Shown piece by piece: positions 31,253 through 39,638 of a stretch of 39,638 bases of DNA. Each line of letters begins with the position of its first letter. The stretch's first letter is position 1. Under the pieces are notes generated by a model. The model did not search any database. It was not told the origin of the DNA and saw only the letters and a list, made by a program, of their open reading frames with translations. The stretch is from Acidobacteriota bacterium (lineage in GTDB: Bacteria > Acidobacteriota > Blastocatellia > Chloracidobacteriales > Chloracidobacteriaceae). The position numbers were made by a program, and so were the translations under genes. Where the stretch lies: the NCBI GenBank assembly GCA_016208495.1, contig JACQXX010000089.1, positions 1 through 39,638 on the forward strand, read 5' to 3'.

Positions 31253-32935
31253 ATGCTTGTCCGAATTATAGAATTTCAGATAAAGAAACCACGGAATACA
31301 CGGAACACACAGAAAATAAATCCAGATTCTTCAATAGTTTATAAAACTTCAAAAAATAAAAACTCAGGAAATATTTATCTAAAAAGCTATATCATTGTCT
31401 GGTTGCTCAGCCTGGGTTTGGTTTGCTCTGGGGCCTGTCGGCGGCACAGGGCTGGAACCAGTTCCACCAATCGGGCCGAGCGCCACGAACTGGTCACAGC
31501 CATCATCTCCGCGCCACTGACGTTTGATCCGCGTGGACTGACCTCGGCAGATACCGCCCACGTGCAGCAACTGTTGTTTCGAACGCTCCTCAAGAAAAGT
31601 CACACCTATGGCCTCGAAGCCGATTTGGCCGAAACGTGGGAAATGGATCCGACGGCAGTGCGGCTGGTCGCCAAACTCCGAGCGGGGATCACGTTCCACG
31701 ACGGACGCCCTTGCCGTGCCCAGGATGTGGCCTATACCTACACCAGCATGCTCGCCGAACATACCGGCAAGGCATCGGCTTTTTCAAAACTGGCTGAGGT
31801 CACAGCCCTGGATGAACTGACCGTCGAATTTCGCAATCGTGAACCGAATCCTGGATTACCGGTGGATCTGGTGGCCGTCGGCATTATTCCCGAAGGAAGC
31901 AGCCCCACGATTGCCGATCATCCAATCGGAACCGGCCCCTATCAGGTTGACGCCTACCAGCCCTCGCAATGGATCCGACTGAAGTCGTTTGCCGGCAACA
32001 GCCAGTCTCCACCAAAACCTCAAATCACACTGACCATTCGCATCTTGCCGGATGCCGCCACCCGCGAACTCGAACTGGCCAGCGGCAGCCTCGACTTTCT
32101 GCTTGATGCCGACTTGCAGCCGAGCCAGCTTGAACAATGGAAATCCAATCCAGACTGGAAAGTGACAGTATTCCCTGGCGGTGGTCTGGTTTATCTCTCG
32201 CTCAATACTGAAAATCCGCTCCTGAAATCCGTGAAAGCTCGTCAGGCCCTGGCGCTGGCCATCAATCGCCCTGAAATCATCAACCGTGTTCTGGGCGGAA
32301 ATGCCGAACCGGCCCTGTCGCCGCTCCCGCCCAAACACTGGGCGCTCTCACCTAACCTGATGCGCTTTGACGTTGATCGCCAGCAGGCAACCCGGCTGTG
32401 GCGGGAAGCCAATGGCACGAATCCCGCCAAACTCACGTTGCTGGTCACCGCCGATGCCAATCAACGCCGAATTGGGGAAATCTTGCAGGAAAACTGGCGG
32501 CACATTGGAGTTCAGATCGAACTACACTCGGTTGAAACCGCGCTCTATTTTGAACGGCTGCGGTATGGCGATTATGCGATTGCTCTGGCGAAATTGACCG
32601 GGGGCAACCAGTTTGTCACGATTTTCAAAGGGGCGTTTCATTCGCGAGCGATTCATGTCCGTGGAAACGCTGACACCGGCGAACTTAACTATGCCCGGTA
32701 TCGCAACCCCGACGTTGACGCCCTGATTGATCAGGCACAACAGTCGCCGTTTTCAATGGATCAGGCCACCGAAGCGTCAAAATATCTGGCGGTTCAGGAA
32801 AAAATTGTCCAGGAAGCCCCCTGGATTTTCCTCTGGCACCCAAGCCATGTCCTGGTGGCCCGAACTACGCTTGATGGGTTTGAGTTCCCACCCGGCGGCG
32901 GCGGTGAAGTCTACGCCAGGGCACACTACCGATAA
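31253..32935 (+). CDS. ABC transporter substrate-binding lipoprotein (SBP_bac_5, peptide/nickel type)
   Basis: A 560-residue frame from the ATG at 31253. It has family-5 extracellular solute-binding features: LLFRTLLKKSHTYGLEADLAETWEMDP, LRAGITFHDGRPCRAQDVAYTYTSML, IGTGPYQVDAY and the C-terminal QEAPWIFLWHPSHVLVART. A lipoprotein-like signal (about 42-62, YLKSYIIVWLLSLGLVCSGAC) sits 40 residues in. The preceding text (KKPRNTRNTQKIN) comes from ACGGAATACACGGAACACAC, which looks like spacer repeat. The true start may therefore be a non-ATG codon near 31370; GGAGG at 31235-31239 supports 31253 at 13-base spacing. It would bind oligopeptides or similar ligands in the periplasm. No permease or ATPase genes are adjacent. 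Confidence 0.85.
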   Translation: MLVRIIEFQIKKPRNTRNTQKINPDSSIVYKTSKNKNSGNIYLKSYIIVWLLSLGLVCSGACRRHRAGTSSTNRAERHELVTAIISAPLTFDPRGLTSADTAHVQQLLFRTLLKKSHTYGLEADLAETWEMDPTAVRLVAKLRAGITFHDGRPCRAQDVAYTYTSMLAEHTGKASAFSKLAEVTALDELTVEFRNREPNPGLPVDLVAVGIIPEGSSPTIADHPIGTGPYQVDAYQPSQWIRLKSFAGNSQSPPKPQITLTIRILPDAATRELELASGSLDFLLDADLQPSQLEQWKSNPDWKVTVFPGGGLVYLSLNTENPLLKSVKARQALALAINRPEIINRVLGGNAEPALSPLPPKHWALSPNLMRFDVDRQQATRLWREANGTNPAKLTLLVTADANQRRIGEILQENWRHIGVQIELHSVETALYFERLRYGDYAIALAKLTGGNQFVTIFKGAFHSRAIHVRGNADTGELNYARYRNPDVDALIDQAQQSPFSMDQATEASKYLAVQEKIVQEAPWIFLWHPSHVLVARTTLDGFEFPPGGGGEVYARAHYR

Positions 32936-33146
32936 CCACCCATATGCGCCCGGATAAGAAAATTTGAGCGCATGTGGGACAAGGAGATGAGGAGACAACG
33001 AGACATCAAACCAGTTCTTGTGGGCCTGAACAACCTCCGATTGGGAGCGAGAATTGAGACCATCCGTTTTTGCTCCTTGTCCCCGTGTCCCCTTGTCCAG
33101 ATCGAGCCCATGTCTCTTATCCTGACGCTTATGCGGTAACCACCCA
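32933..33146. mobile_element. Candidate 194-bp inverted-repeat element with 10-bp flanking direct repeats
   Basis: TAACCACCCA occurs at 32933-32942 (where its TAA is the stop codon of the binding protein) and again at 33137-33146. Just inside are imperfect inverted arms 32941-32959 and 33115-33133 (16 of 19 positions pair). The interior contains opposed GACAAGGAGA-like and CTCCTTGTCCCCGTGTCCCC text that could also pair. There is no coding capacity. Confidence 0.5.
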
Positions 33147-33474
33147 GATCCCACTTCTTTTTCACATCCTACACTGAAGGTTTTCTTTTTCGCGCAAAAC
33201 ACATATAGTTGCTCATCCCCGCTTATCTTAGCCAGAATTCACAGGAAATAACTTCCAGATCCAGGGAAACCGAAAACTCAAACCGCGCACGGCAGGTTCG
33301 TCATTCGGTCAGTTGGCCGGCACTCTCACCTGGGACAGGCTCTTTGCAACTCATTGAACGATCTATCTTTTCAGAGCATCACCGGCGATGCAGGCTCATT
33401 CACCTGGCGGATTCCTGAACCATATCCAAATACAGACTGTTTGCCGAAAGACACCAGCAGAGGAGTTCGTTGCT
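32936..33474. other. Spacer upstream of the 1225-residue protein gene
   Basis: The first 200 bases are the candidate repeat-flanked element (32943-33136). The remaining 340 bases hold no gene that I can support. The A/T-rich stretch TTTTTCGCGCAAAACACATA (33185-33204) is a possible promoter area for the downstream gene. Confidence 0.55.
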
Positions 33475-36400
33475 ATGGAGGACCTTCTTCAGCAGGCAAC
33501 CCTTGATTTCGAGTCCTTTTTGTCAGGTCACAAAGCCCCGGCACTGGTTGGGCATTCGTTGATGACCATCATGAAAAATGATGTGCGTACGATTGCGCAT
33601 ATCACCATGACCTGGGCTGTCAAACAAACTTCGGGGGCCCTTCCCCAAAATCTGATGCAGGCCCGAAACAAGGTTTTTGACATCTTTTTCTATCGCATCG
33701 TTAAATTTGAAGGAATTTATAAATTTTTTCCATTATTCGAAGAGGCGTTGCTTCAATTTTGTCCGCCGAATTTTCGCGGTCAACTCACAGCCCTGTTTGC
33801 GCAATATAGCTGGCAGGATATCCGCCCGATTGGTGATATCAAGGAGCAACCGGTCTTTGCGCTTGAAAAACGGACGGCTGCCGCAGTTCAAGAAGAGCAG
33901 TTCAACGAAGACCTCTATAAAAATGTCACGCATAACATTCTGGCCCTCGAAAGCCGGTTTACCTTTGCCGACGAACAGCAAGGCGCTGAAATGGCCCAGC
34001 ACACGGCCCGCATCAGCACCTTGTTCAAAGATTTCGTCGGGTTGGTCAAAGACAAGGACGCACGTCGCGAAATTATTATTGCCAATGAAGGCGATAAAGA
34101 CGCGATGTATGAAAACAAGAAGAAATTCAATCTTGATGACTACATCGCGCAGTGTCTGGATCTGACCGTTGCGTTTTTCAACGACGATTACCTACTGCAA
34201 AGCGTCCAGATGATGGATTTGCTGGTGGACCTGGCTCAATCCAAGGGTGTTGATTTGGAAAAACACGCCCGGTTTCAAGCCAAATTCAATATGTTCAGCA
34301 CCCGAAAAATCGAGGAGTACACGGCCAGCAAAACCAATCGGTTCCTGGTGCGCTCCTTGCTCGGGCTCTTTACCGAGTGGTATCCAGGCCCGTTGCTCGA
34401 CAAACTACTGGTTGAAGAAAATCGCCGGACCCGACGCGTGATTCTCAATGTGCTGGAATGTTACGGCTATGGGATTTATGAAACCCTGGTCCACGACCTC
34501 ACCAATTGCACCGATCAAACGCCCTGGTATTACATCCGCAACCTGATTTTCCTGTTTGGCAAAATTGTCACCAACGACCCGATGCGGAAAAATCAGGTGG
34601 TTGAACTCGTTGACCGGCATTTAAACCCAAAAAGCGCCCGCCAGGTCAACCTGCAATGTATTTCAACCCTGAGTTTTTTGGCGACCGATCAGGCGGCTGA
34701 CCGATTGATTGAAAAACTGGCGGTATTTCGCAAGCTCCAGGACCCGGTTTCGGTTGACCTGACCAATAAAATTGCACTGACGCTGGCCGCTTTCGAATCT
34801 GACAAAGCCCTGGAATCCGCCATTGAGTTTGCCCAGAAAAACTGGTCCAACGAATTTGCGGAGCGCTTTTCACAGGTGATGCTTCCGAACAGGGTAGTGG
34901 CCAACCTGACCACCAAAATCCGGGCGGAAGTCAAAAAAATGAGATTTTCATTTTCGCTGCTCGGCAATGTTGATTCCGCGCTCAATCTGCTCAAAGCCCT
35001 GGCCTATACCCGCTCGGACGATGTCACCAACCTGTGCAAGGAAATCACGACTTCCCTGCCCGCCAGCAATACACTTCACACCAAGGCCGCCAGTATTTTG
35101 TCACAGGCCGCGGTTGCGCCCCCGCCAGTGTATTGCCCAGATAAATCGTTGAATCGGCTGGCGATAGCCAAAAATATTCCAGAAATGGTGCTCTATATTC
35201 ATGAAGCTGGAATGACTGGGAAATTCAAGGTGCGCACCGTTGACCAGGTTGACTGCTCAATTGATTTTGGTGAAGGCGAAGCGCTCTATGCCGGGATCAG
35301 CGCCCAGTACGTTGATCAGGAAAATGCCTTTTTCTGGACATTCCTGCTTGAATCCCGCGACGTGTTGCAAGTCACATTTGGGCCCAAAACCGGGAGAACC
35401 GGGACCCTGAGCGGGTTACAACTTGAAAAGGAAACCCAGCGGCTCATTCACGAAGGACTGGTCCAGAAAGGCGAAGTTCAGCAAATCGTTGGGAGTGAAA
35501 TCCTGCCTGACTCTCGCTTTAGTCAGCGGCCAGTCGGTGCCTATTTCCTGCAATTCAAAGATGCCGATGATCCCGCCAAGTGCCGATTGGTCTGGCAGGC
35601 ACTCAAAAACAACCCGGATATCGTCGCCCTGCAGCAGGCGACCCGGCTCGGCAAGTACGATCTCTACAAAGTTCTGTTTTATATGCTGAAACAGAACATG
35701 ATCGAAATTGACGCCCACAAAAAGTCCCACGAAATCAGCAGCGCCATCAACGATTCGCTGTCAATGCTCATTACCTATCTGCAGCGAATCGAACGCAAAC
35801 CGGTCTTGTTCAATGCGTACAAGGCGGCCTCCGAAGTCTGTGAAGACATTGTCAACAACACCCCGGACGAAGTGGTCAAGTTTGCCATGGACGTCATGCG
35901 CAAGTACTTCTGGAATGCGTATGCCACCCGGCAAATCTTTGTGGCGGCCAACCTGGCGGTCTGCCAGCAGGTCATCAATCTGGTGGGGACCTATGCCAAG
36001 ACCAAATCGGCTGACAGCAAGGAAGCGTTGCTCAGTTATATCGAGTTTTCCTTTCAGGAACAGGATACAAACCTGGCCCCGCCGCCCCCGCCCGAGCCAG
36101 AACCAAATATCCTGCAAAAAATTGAAAACATTGAATTTGCCAACGATGCCTTTGATGAATTCGAAATCGGCTTTGACGAAGATTCAATTAACGACATGTT
36201 TGGCGTGCTGGAAAATCAGCTCCACGCGACCGGGGCGGATCTCCCCAGCTTTGGTCAGGATGCCGGGTTGACCGAACACGAAGAGCAGATGTTGATGGAA
36301 CTCTATGACAACATTGCCGTCGCGTATGTCAAACCGCTCAAAGACTTTATTCGTGAAATCAAGCTGAACCTCAAAATCAATCGCCAGACATCGCTCGAAT

Positions 36401-37152
36401 GGATTGAAATGGTTGAACCATCGGTCAATCTGCTTTTTGGTTCAGCCGAAAAAATGGGATATACCAAAATCTGCGATTCGCTGGGTGAAATGCAGCGCGT
36501 GTTTCAGGATCAGAAAACCGTACCGGATCTGACCTATTTGCTTGATGATGCGGTGCAGGGACTGTTGTTTTACTATGACCGGCTTTCGACGCTGCTCCCC
36601 AAAACCTTTGCGCTTGATCTCTCAGACACCGACCTGAACAGCAAGAAAGAAGTCCTGATCGTTAAGTTCATCCTCAAGCAGATTCCGGAAATCAATGAAA
36701 AGATGATGAATCGGATCATCCTGGCCGGGCTTTCGACCTTTGACAAATTTATGCACAGCAGCCCGGATGAAATCTCAGCCGTGACGGGTCTGTCTAAACG
36801 CCATGGTGAAGATGTGTTTATGAAGTTCTATCAGTACCGGCACATCTATTACCGCCACGACGATGACGAGTATAAAGACAAATTCCTGCAGATGTTTGAC
36901 GTAAAGTTCAACATCCTGCGCGAAATCCACATGGAAATTGAGAGCATTCTGGCCAGCAACCAGGCCGACAAGGAAGAAAACAAGGCGCGGGTCAATTCAC
37001 TCAAAATGGACCGCCAGCGAACGCTGTGGGCGATTTTCATTTTGTTGTGTATCAAGGAAGAATACGACCTGATCGAAGCCGTCCAGCAGGCGGTCTATGA
37101 TGTCCGATTGCAAAAACTGGAAGAATATCTGAACCACCTGACAACCCTGTAA
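33475..37152 (+). CDS. Large HEAT-like / PATAN(DUF4388)-like / HhH protein of unknown function
   Basis: A 1225-residue, apparently cytoplasmic protein with no signal peptide or membrane helices. The ATG at 33475 has GAGGAG nine bases upstream. The first 560 residues are helical, with HEAT-like repeats (about 300-475, e.g. QVNLQCISTLSFLATDQAADRLIEKL). Residues about 570-755 resemble a PATAN/DUF4388 module: GMTGKFKVRTVDQ, IDFGEGEALYAG, then a winged-helix-like YDLYKVLFYMLKQNMIEI. A Pro-rich linker (APPPPPEPEPN, about 869) and an acidic stretch follow. Next is a helical bundle (about 930-1015) reminiscent of Hpt/chemotaxis phosphotransfer folds but without the phospho-His. The C-terminus has a helix-hairpin-helix-like segment (about 1080-1120, AGLSTFDKFMHSSPDEISAVTGLSKRHGEDVFMKF). 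PATAN-type modules usually act in regulation of surface motility or pili; that role here is inference only. Confidence 0.72.
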   Translation: MEDLLQQATLDFESFLSGHKAPALVGHSLMTIMKNDVRTIAHITMTWAVKQTSGALPQNLMQARNKVFDIFFYRIVKFEGIYKFFPLFEEALLQFCPPNFRGQLTALFAQYSWQDIRPIGDIKEQPVFALEKRTAAAVQEEQFNEDLYKNVTHNILALESRFTFADEQQGAEMAQHTARISTLFKDFVGLVKDKDARREIIIANEGDKDAMYENKKKFNLDDYIAQCLDLTVAFFNDDYLLQSVQMMDLLVDLAQSKGVDLEKHARFQAKFNMFSTRKIEEYTASKTNRFLVRSLLGLFTEWYPGPLLDKLLVEENRRTRRVILNVLECYGYGIYETLVHDLTNCTDQTPWYYIRNLIFLFGKIVTNDPMRKNQVVELVDRHLNPKSARQVNLQCISTLSFLATDQAADRLIEKLAVFRKLQDPVSVDLTNKIALTLAAFESDKALESAIEFAQKNWSNEFAERFSQVMLPNRVVANLTTKIRAEVKKMRFSFSLLGNVDSALNLLKALAYTRSDDVTNLCKEITTSLPASNTLHTKAASILSQAAVAPPPVYCPDKSLNRLAIAKNIPEMVLYIHEAGMTGKFKVRTVDQVDCSIDFGEGEALYAGISAQYVDQENAFFWTFLLESRDVLQVTFGPKTGRTGTLSGLQLEKETQRLIHEGLVQKGEVQQIVGSEILPDSRFSQRPVGAYFLQFKDADDPAKCRLVWQALKNNPDIVALQQATRLGKYDLYKVLFYMLKQNMIEIDAHKKSHEISSAINDSLSMLITYLQRIERKPVLFNAYKAASEVCEDIVNNTPDEVVKFAMDVMRKYFWNAYATRQIFVAANLAVCQQVINLVGTYAKTKSADSKEALLSYIEFSFQEQDTNLAPPPPPEPEPNILQKIENIEFANDAFDEFEIGFDEDSINDMFGVLENQLHATGADLPSFGQDAGLTEHEEQMLMELYDNIAVAYVKPLKDFIREIKLNLKINRQTSLEWIEMVEPSVNLLFGSAEKMGYTKICDSLGEMQRVFQDQKTVPDLTYLLDDAVQGLLFYYDRLSTLLPKTFALDLSDTDLNSKKEVLIVKFILKQIPEINEKMMNRIILAGLSTFDKFMHSSPDEISAVTGLSKRHGEDVFMKFYQYRHIYYRHDDDEYKDKFLQMFDVKFNILREIHMEIESILASNQADKEENKARVNSLKMDRQRTLWAIFILLCIKEEYDLIEAVQQAVYDVRLQKLEEYLNHLTTL

Positions 37153-37300
37153 CCAGATGAAGAATGAAGAAAGTGGTTAGTGGTTAGTGATGAGTGATTG
37201 GCCCTTGGCTCTTCTTCGAAAGCATTGATTTCTAACCACTAACCACTAACCACTAACCACTAACCATTAACCACTAACCACTAAATGGTTTCTTCATTCT
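37149..37300. repeat. Opposed TAGTGGT/CCACTAA arrays between convergent genes
   Basis: AGAATGAAGAAA (37161-37172) and TTTCTTCATTCT (37289-37300) are perfect complements. Inside them, GTGGTTAGTGGTTAGTG (from 37173) faces about seven CCACTAA units (37233-37284). The right arm includes the stop codon of the minus-strand gene (37294-37296). The repeat is in gene sense at both ends. Confidence 0.88.
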
Positions 37301-37863
37301 GCCTTTTCTGGGAATACCCGATTGAGTACCCAACTGAGCAGCCACATACTGATGACGACCACGCCCATTGAAGCCAGCCAGTAATGCCAGTAGACCGGAA
37401 ATGATTGAGCCACCGAAGCATGCGGGAAATGGGCCGTATTGACATTGAGGGTTGGATCTGTCAGCCAGCGCCCCGCTTGCTGGATGACCACAAACCAGCC
37501 GATGCCCTGTAGCCACATCCAGCGATGCGCCCGAACGTGGCCCAGGGCATACAGGCCGACAACGACCCCGCCGACATGCTCCAGGATGGTCGTCACCGGG
37601 CCCATTCCATATCGAGTTGCATCATAAATCCACAGCGGAAGCCCCGGAATGAGCCAGATTGTCGCCACTCGAACCAGAACCGGAACCTTCAGCATCATGC
37701 CAATGCCCAGGGCGGCTGACGAGGCATTGCACATCCACAAACCATTGCCCGGCGTTCCAGATTTCCAATGAAACCAGAAATGCACCAGGAAAAACATGGT
37801 CGGAAGCACGCCCAACCACTGGATCCGCCAATCAATCTCAGGGTTCACCAGATGCCTTTTCAT
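37294..37863 (-). CDS. Six-helix integral membrane protein of unknown function
   Basis: A 189-residue protein with about six transmembrane helices (about 15-33, 40-57, 63-81, 88-108, 113-133 and 155-180). It is rich in Trp and His (FFLVHFWFHWKSG, EHVGGVVVGLYALGHVRAHRWMW, YWHYWLASMG). The His and Asp placement recalls small integral membrane families such as the YwaF/TIGR02206 type, but I cannot assign it with confidence. The ATG at 37863 is supported by GAGGGGA eight bases upstream. It is divergent from the P450 gene and convergent with the large HEAT-like protein. Its stop codon lies in the heptamer cassette shared with 25375-25440. Confidence 0.8.
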   Translation of the reverse strand: MKRHLVNPEIDWRIQWLGVLPTMFFLVHFWFHWKSGTPGNGLWMCNASSAALGIGMMLKVPVLVRVATIWLIPGLPLWIYDATRYGMGPVTTILEHVGGVVVGLYALGHVRAHRWMWLQGIGWFVVIQQAGRWLTDPTLNVNTAHFPHASVAQSFPVYWHYWLASMGVVVISMWLLSWVLNRVFPEKAE

Positions 37864-38226
37864 TCCGAATTTCCCCTCAATTCCCGGTAATCAGCGGTCT
37901 TTCCCGCACGAATAAACGCCAACAATTTAATTCTTCCGAAAAATTTTATTGAATGAACTAAATATTTCTTTTACAGCCACTTAAAAAAGTTTTAACATCC
38001 GGACTTTGGACATCAACGCTGGACAGGATTTTTCCGAATCCGTCTCTCAATAGACAACTCCAGTCAAAGATGTCATAATTCCAGTTTGTTTGCCAGATTC
38101 TGATTCGCGTCTCTACCTCTTTTTCATTCGCGCTTCAATTTTCTTTCCATCATCTTAATCAGTCGAGTTTCCTGGTGTCATCTGACCTGAGGTGTATCAC
38201 CACTTGGGATTTTTGCTGTTAGCCGG
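37864..38226. other. Divergent promoter spacer (363 bases)
   Basis: It has no gene and no repeat of the kinds seen elsewhere, which is notable for this window. An A/T-rich tract (about 37915-38000) could hold promoters for the leftward membrane protein and the rightward P450 gene, but I cannot fix boxes. Confidence 0.5.
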
Positions 38227-39606
38227 ATGTCTATGGCCTTACTGAGTCTCCCACCGGGCCCAGGCCCAATTTCATCTGACGACCACGTGGCGTTGTTTCG
38301 CCAGGGGCCGCTCAGCTTCTTGCACGATCTGGCTCAGCAGTACGGCGACATCGTCTACTTCAAGCGCGGCGCCGAGAATGTTTTTCTCATCAACAATCCC
38401 CACTACATCAACAATGTGCTGGTGACGCATCACCGTAACTTCGTCAAAGGGCGCAGTGTTCAGCGGGCGAAACACGTGGTAGGAGAAGGGTTATTAACCA
38501 GTGAAGGGGATACCCATCGCCGGCAACGAAGACTGGCGCAACCCGCCTTTCACCGCGAACGCGTGGCTGGATATGCCGCCGTGATGGTTGAAAAAGCGAT
38601 CCGCATGCGCCAACGCTGGCAGCCCAATCAGGTGGTTGATCTGTCGGTTGATATGACCGCCATCACCCTCGAAATTGTCACCCAAACTCTGTTTGGAACC
38701 AATATCGAAGCTGAAACTGCCCAGATCAGTCAGGCGTGCGCTGATGCGATGGCGATAATTAAAGCGATGAATGTGGTGGATTTACGCCGCATGATTGGAC
38801 CCGCTGTCGAAGATCAAAACGAATACCACGCCCAGGAAATCCAGTTTGAAGAAATCAAAACCCAACTTGATTCGGTGATTTCAGCCATTATCCATCAGCG
38901 CCGGCAAAGCACGATTGACCATGGTGATTTGTTGTCCATGATGCTGCTGGCTCACGACGTCGAAGGCGATGAAACCGGGATGACCGACGAACAACTTCAA
39001 GATGAAATCGTCACGCTGTTCCTGGCCGGGCACGAAACAACCGCCAATGCCCTCACCTGGACCTGGTACCTGCTGGCGCAACATCCCGAAATCGAAGCCC
39101 AGGTCCATGCCGAACTGGATCGCGTGCTGGGCAACCGCGTCCCCGCTGCTCGTGATTACCCACACCTGTCGTTGCTCAATATGGTCTTTGCAGAATCAAT
39201 GCGACTCTATCCACCGGCCTGGATGATTGATCGCCGTAACCTCGAAGAGTATCAGATGGGTGACTACACCCTGCCGCCCCAATCGGTCGTGGTCATGAGT
39301 CAGTGGGTCACCCATCACGACCCGCGATTTTTCCCGGATCCTGAACGCTTTGACCCGCTCCGCTGGACTCCGGAAGCCAAAGAACAACGACCAAAATTTT
39401 CTTATTTCCCATTTGGAGGCGGGCCCCGGCAATGTATCGGCGAAGGATTTGCCTGGATGGAAGGCGTCCTCCTGCTGGCCACTTTTGCCCAACACTGGAA
39501 ATTCAAACTGGTTCCTGGTCATCCGATTGAGCCGATTCCCATGATGACGCTTCGCCCCAGATTCGGAATGCCAATGCAACTGGAAAGACGAAAGACGTCG
39601 GGCTGA
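38227..39606 (+). CDS. Cytochrome P450
   Basis: A 459-residue soluble P450 of the class-E-like type also found in bacteria. The start LPPGPGPIS is the usual proline-rich lead. The I helix has the oxygen-activating motif LAGHETT (about 266-272). The K helix has E323-S-M-R326, followed by [11 protein letters not shown]. The PERF-like segment is [13 protein letters not shown]. The haem loop is [16 protein letters not shown] with Cys403 as thiolate ligand. All landmarks are intact, so it should be active. The substrate and redox partners are unknown, and no ferredoxin or reductase gene is adjacent. ATG 38227 and ATG 38233 are both possible; upstream pairing is weak. The TGA stop lies in a GCTGAAAAAACCAGGG repeat. 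Confidence 0.96.
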   Translation: MSMALLSLPPGPGPISSDDHVALFRQGPLSFLHDLAQQYGDIVYFKRGAENVFLINNPHYINNVLVTHHRNFVKGRSVQRAKHVVGEGLLTSEGDTHRRQRRLAQPAFHRERVAGYAAVMVEKAIRMRQRWQPNQVVDLSVDMTAITLEIVTQTLFGTNIEAETAQISQACADAMAIIKAMNVVDLRRMIGPAVEDQNEYHAQEIQFEEIKTQLDSVISAIIHQRRQSTIDHGDLLSMMLLAHDVEGDETGMTDEQLQDEIVTLFLAGHETTANALTWTWYLLAQHPEIEAQVHAELDRVLGNRVPAARDYPHLSLLNMVFAESMRLYPPAWMIDRRNLEEYQMGDYTLPPQSVVVMSQWVTHHDPRFFPDPERFDPLRWTPEAKEQRPKFSYFPFGGGPRQCIGEGFAWMEGVLLLATFAQHWKFKLVPGHPIEPIPMMTLRPRFGMPMQLERRKTSG

Positions 39607-39638
39607 AAAAACCAGGGCTTGGGGCTTGGGGCTGAGGG
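39602..39638 (+). repeat. GGGCTTG array at the P450 stop codon, cut by window edge
   Basis: GCTGAAAAAACCAGGGCTTG and the following GGGCTTGGGGCTGAGGG match the text at about 27113-27150. The stop codon of the P450 gene (39604-39606) is part of the repeat. The array continues past the window. Confidence 0.82.

Noticed and set aside
37233-37284. Telomere-like CCACTAA repeat
   Set aside because: It is short, internal, bounded by two convergent genes and matched by an inverted partner; nothing suggests a replicon end.
1-39638. tRNA, rRNA, transposase or phage genes
   Set aside because: I looked for these on both strands and recognised none; the miniature elements have no coding capacity.

Overview
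The window looks like chromosomal DNA of a free-living Gram-negative bacterium, most likely an acidobacterium of the Blastocatellia type. This is inferred from roughly balanced base composition, secreted S53 and S8 proteases, beta-propeller hybrid kinases, VIT/VWA proteins, a lone aldo-keto reductase and P450, and intergenic spacers packed with short tandem repeats. No rRNA, tRNA, phage gene, transposase gene or CRISPR array was recognised, so the lineage is a judgement and not a proof.

Layout. 1-5.8 kb: a membrane-anchored coiled-coil protein (-), an OmpR-type regulator and its sensor kinase (-), a small secreted protein (+) and an EamA-type transporter (-). 5.9-13.3 kb: a DUF2064/TIGR04282-type glycosyltransferase-like protein (-), then two tandem secreted proteases (-). 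One is a subtilisin fused to eight FG-GAP/VCBS repeats. The other is an S53 sedolisin homologue whose catalytic residues appear to be lost. 13.6-15.6 kb: divergent SDR oxidoreductase (-) and Tat-exported dienelactone hydrolase (+). 15.7-20.5 kb: a three-gene inner-membrane secretion/pilus platform (-): GspL-like (PilM-PilN fusion), GspM/PilO-like and a divergent GspE-like ATPase. 21.2-27.1 kb: a 1370-residue propeller hybrid kinase and a REC-kinase (+). 27.2-32.9 kb: aldo-keto reductase (-), a VIT-VWA protein whose C-terminus looks like an ExbB/TolQ channel subunit (+), and a peptide-type ABC substrate-binding lipoprotein (+). 33.4-39.6 kb: a 1225-residue HEAT/PATAN-like/HhH protein (+), a six-helix membrane protein (-) and a cytochrome P450 (+).

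The most unusual content is non-coding. Nearly every spacer carries small repeat modules. (a) Six copies of a ~105-bp element bounded by ATACCA and TGGTAT. (b) A 259-bp fold-back element flanked by a 5-bp duplication. (c) Two further inverted-repeat elements flanked by 8- and 10-bp direct repeats. (d) Arrays of 7- or 8-base units that start at, and often include, gene stop codons. In three of the four convergent gene pairs these arrays face each other in gene sense, so the spacer RNA would fold back on itself. The fourth pair has an ordinary Rho-independent terminator. I regard this stop-anchored array system as the best candidate for something undescribed.

The genes form no single pathway. 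The common themes are envelope sensing, secretion and extracellular proteolysis.
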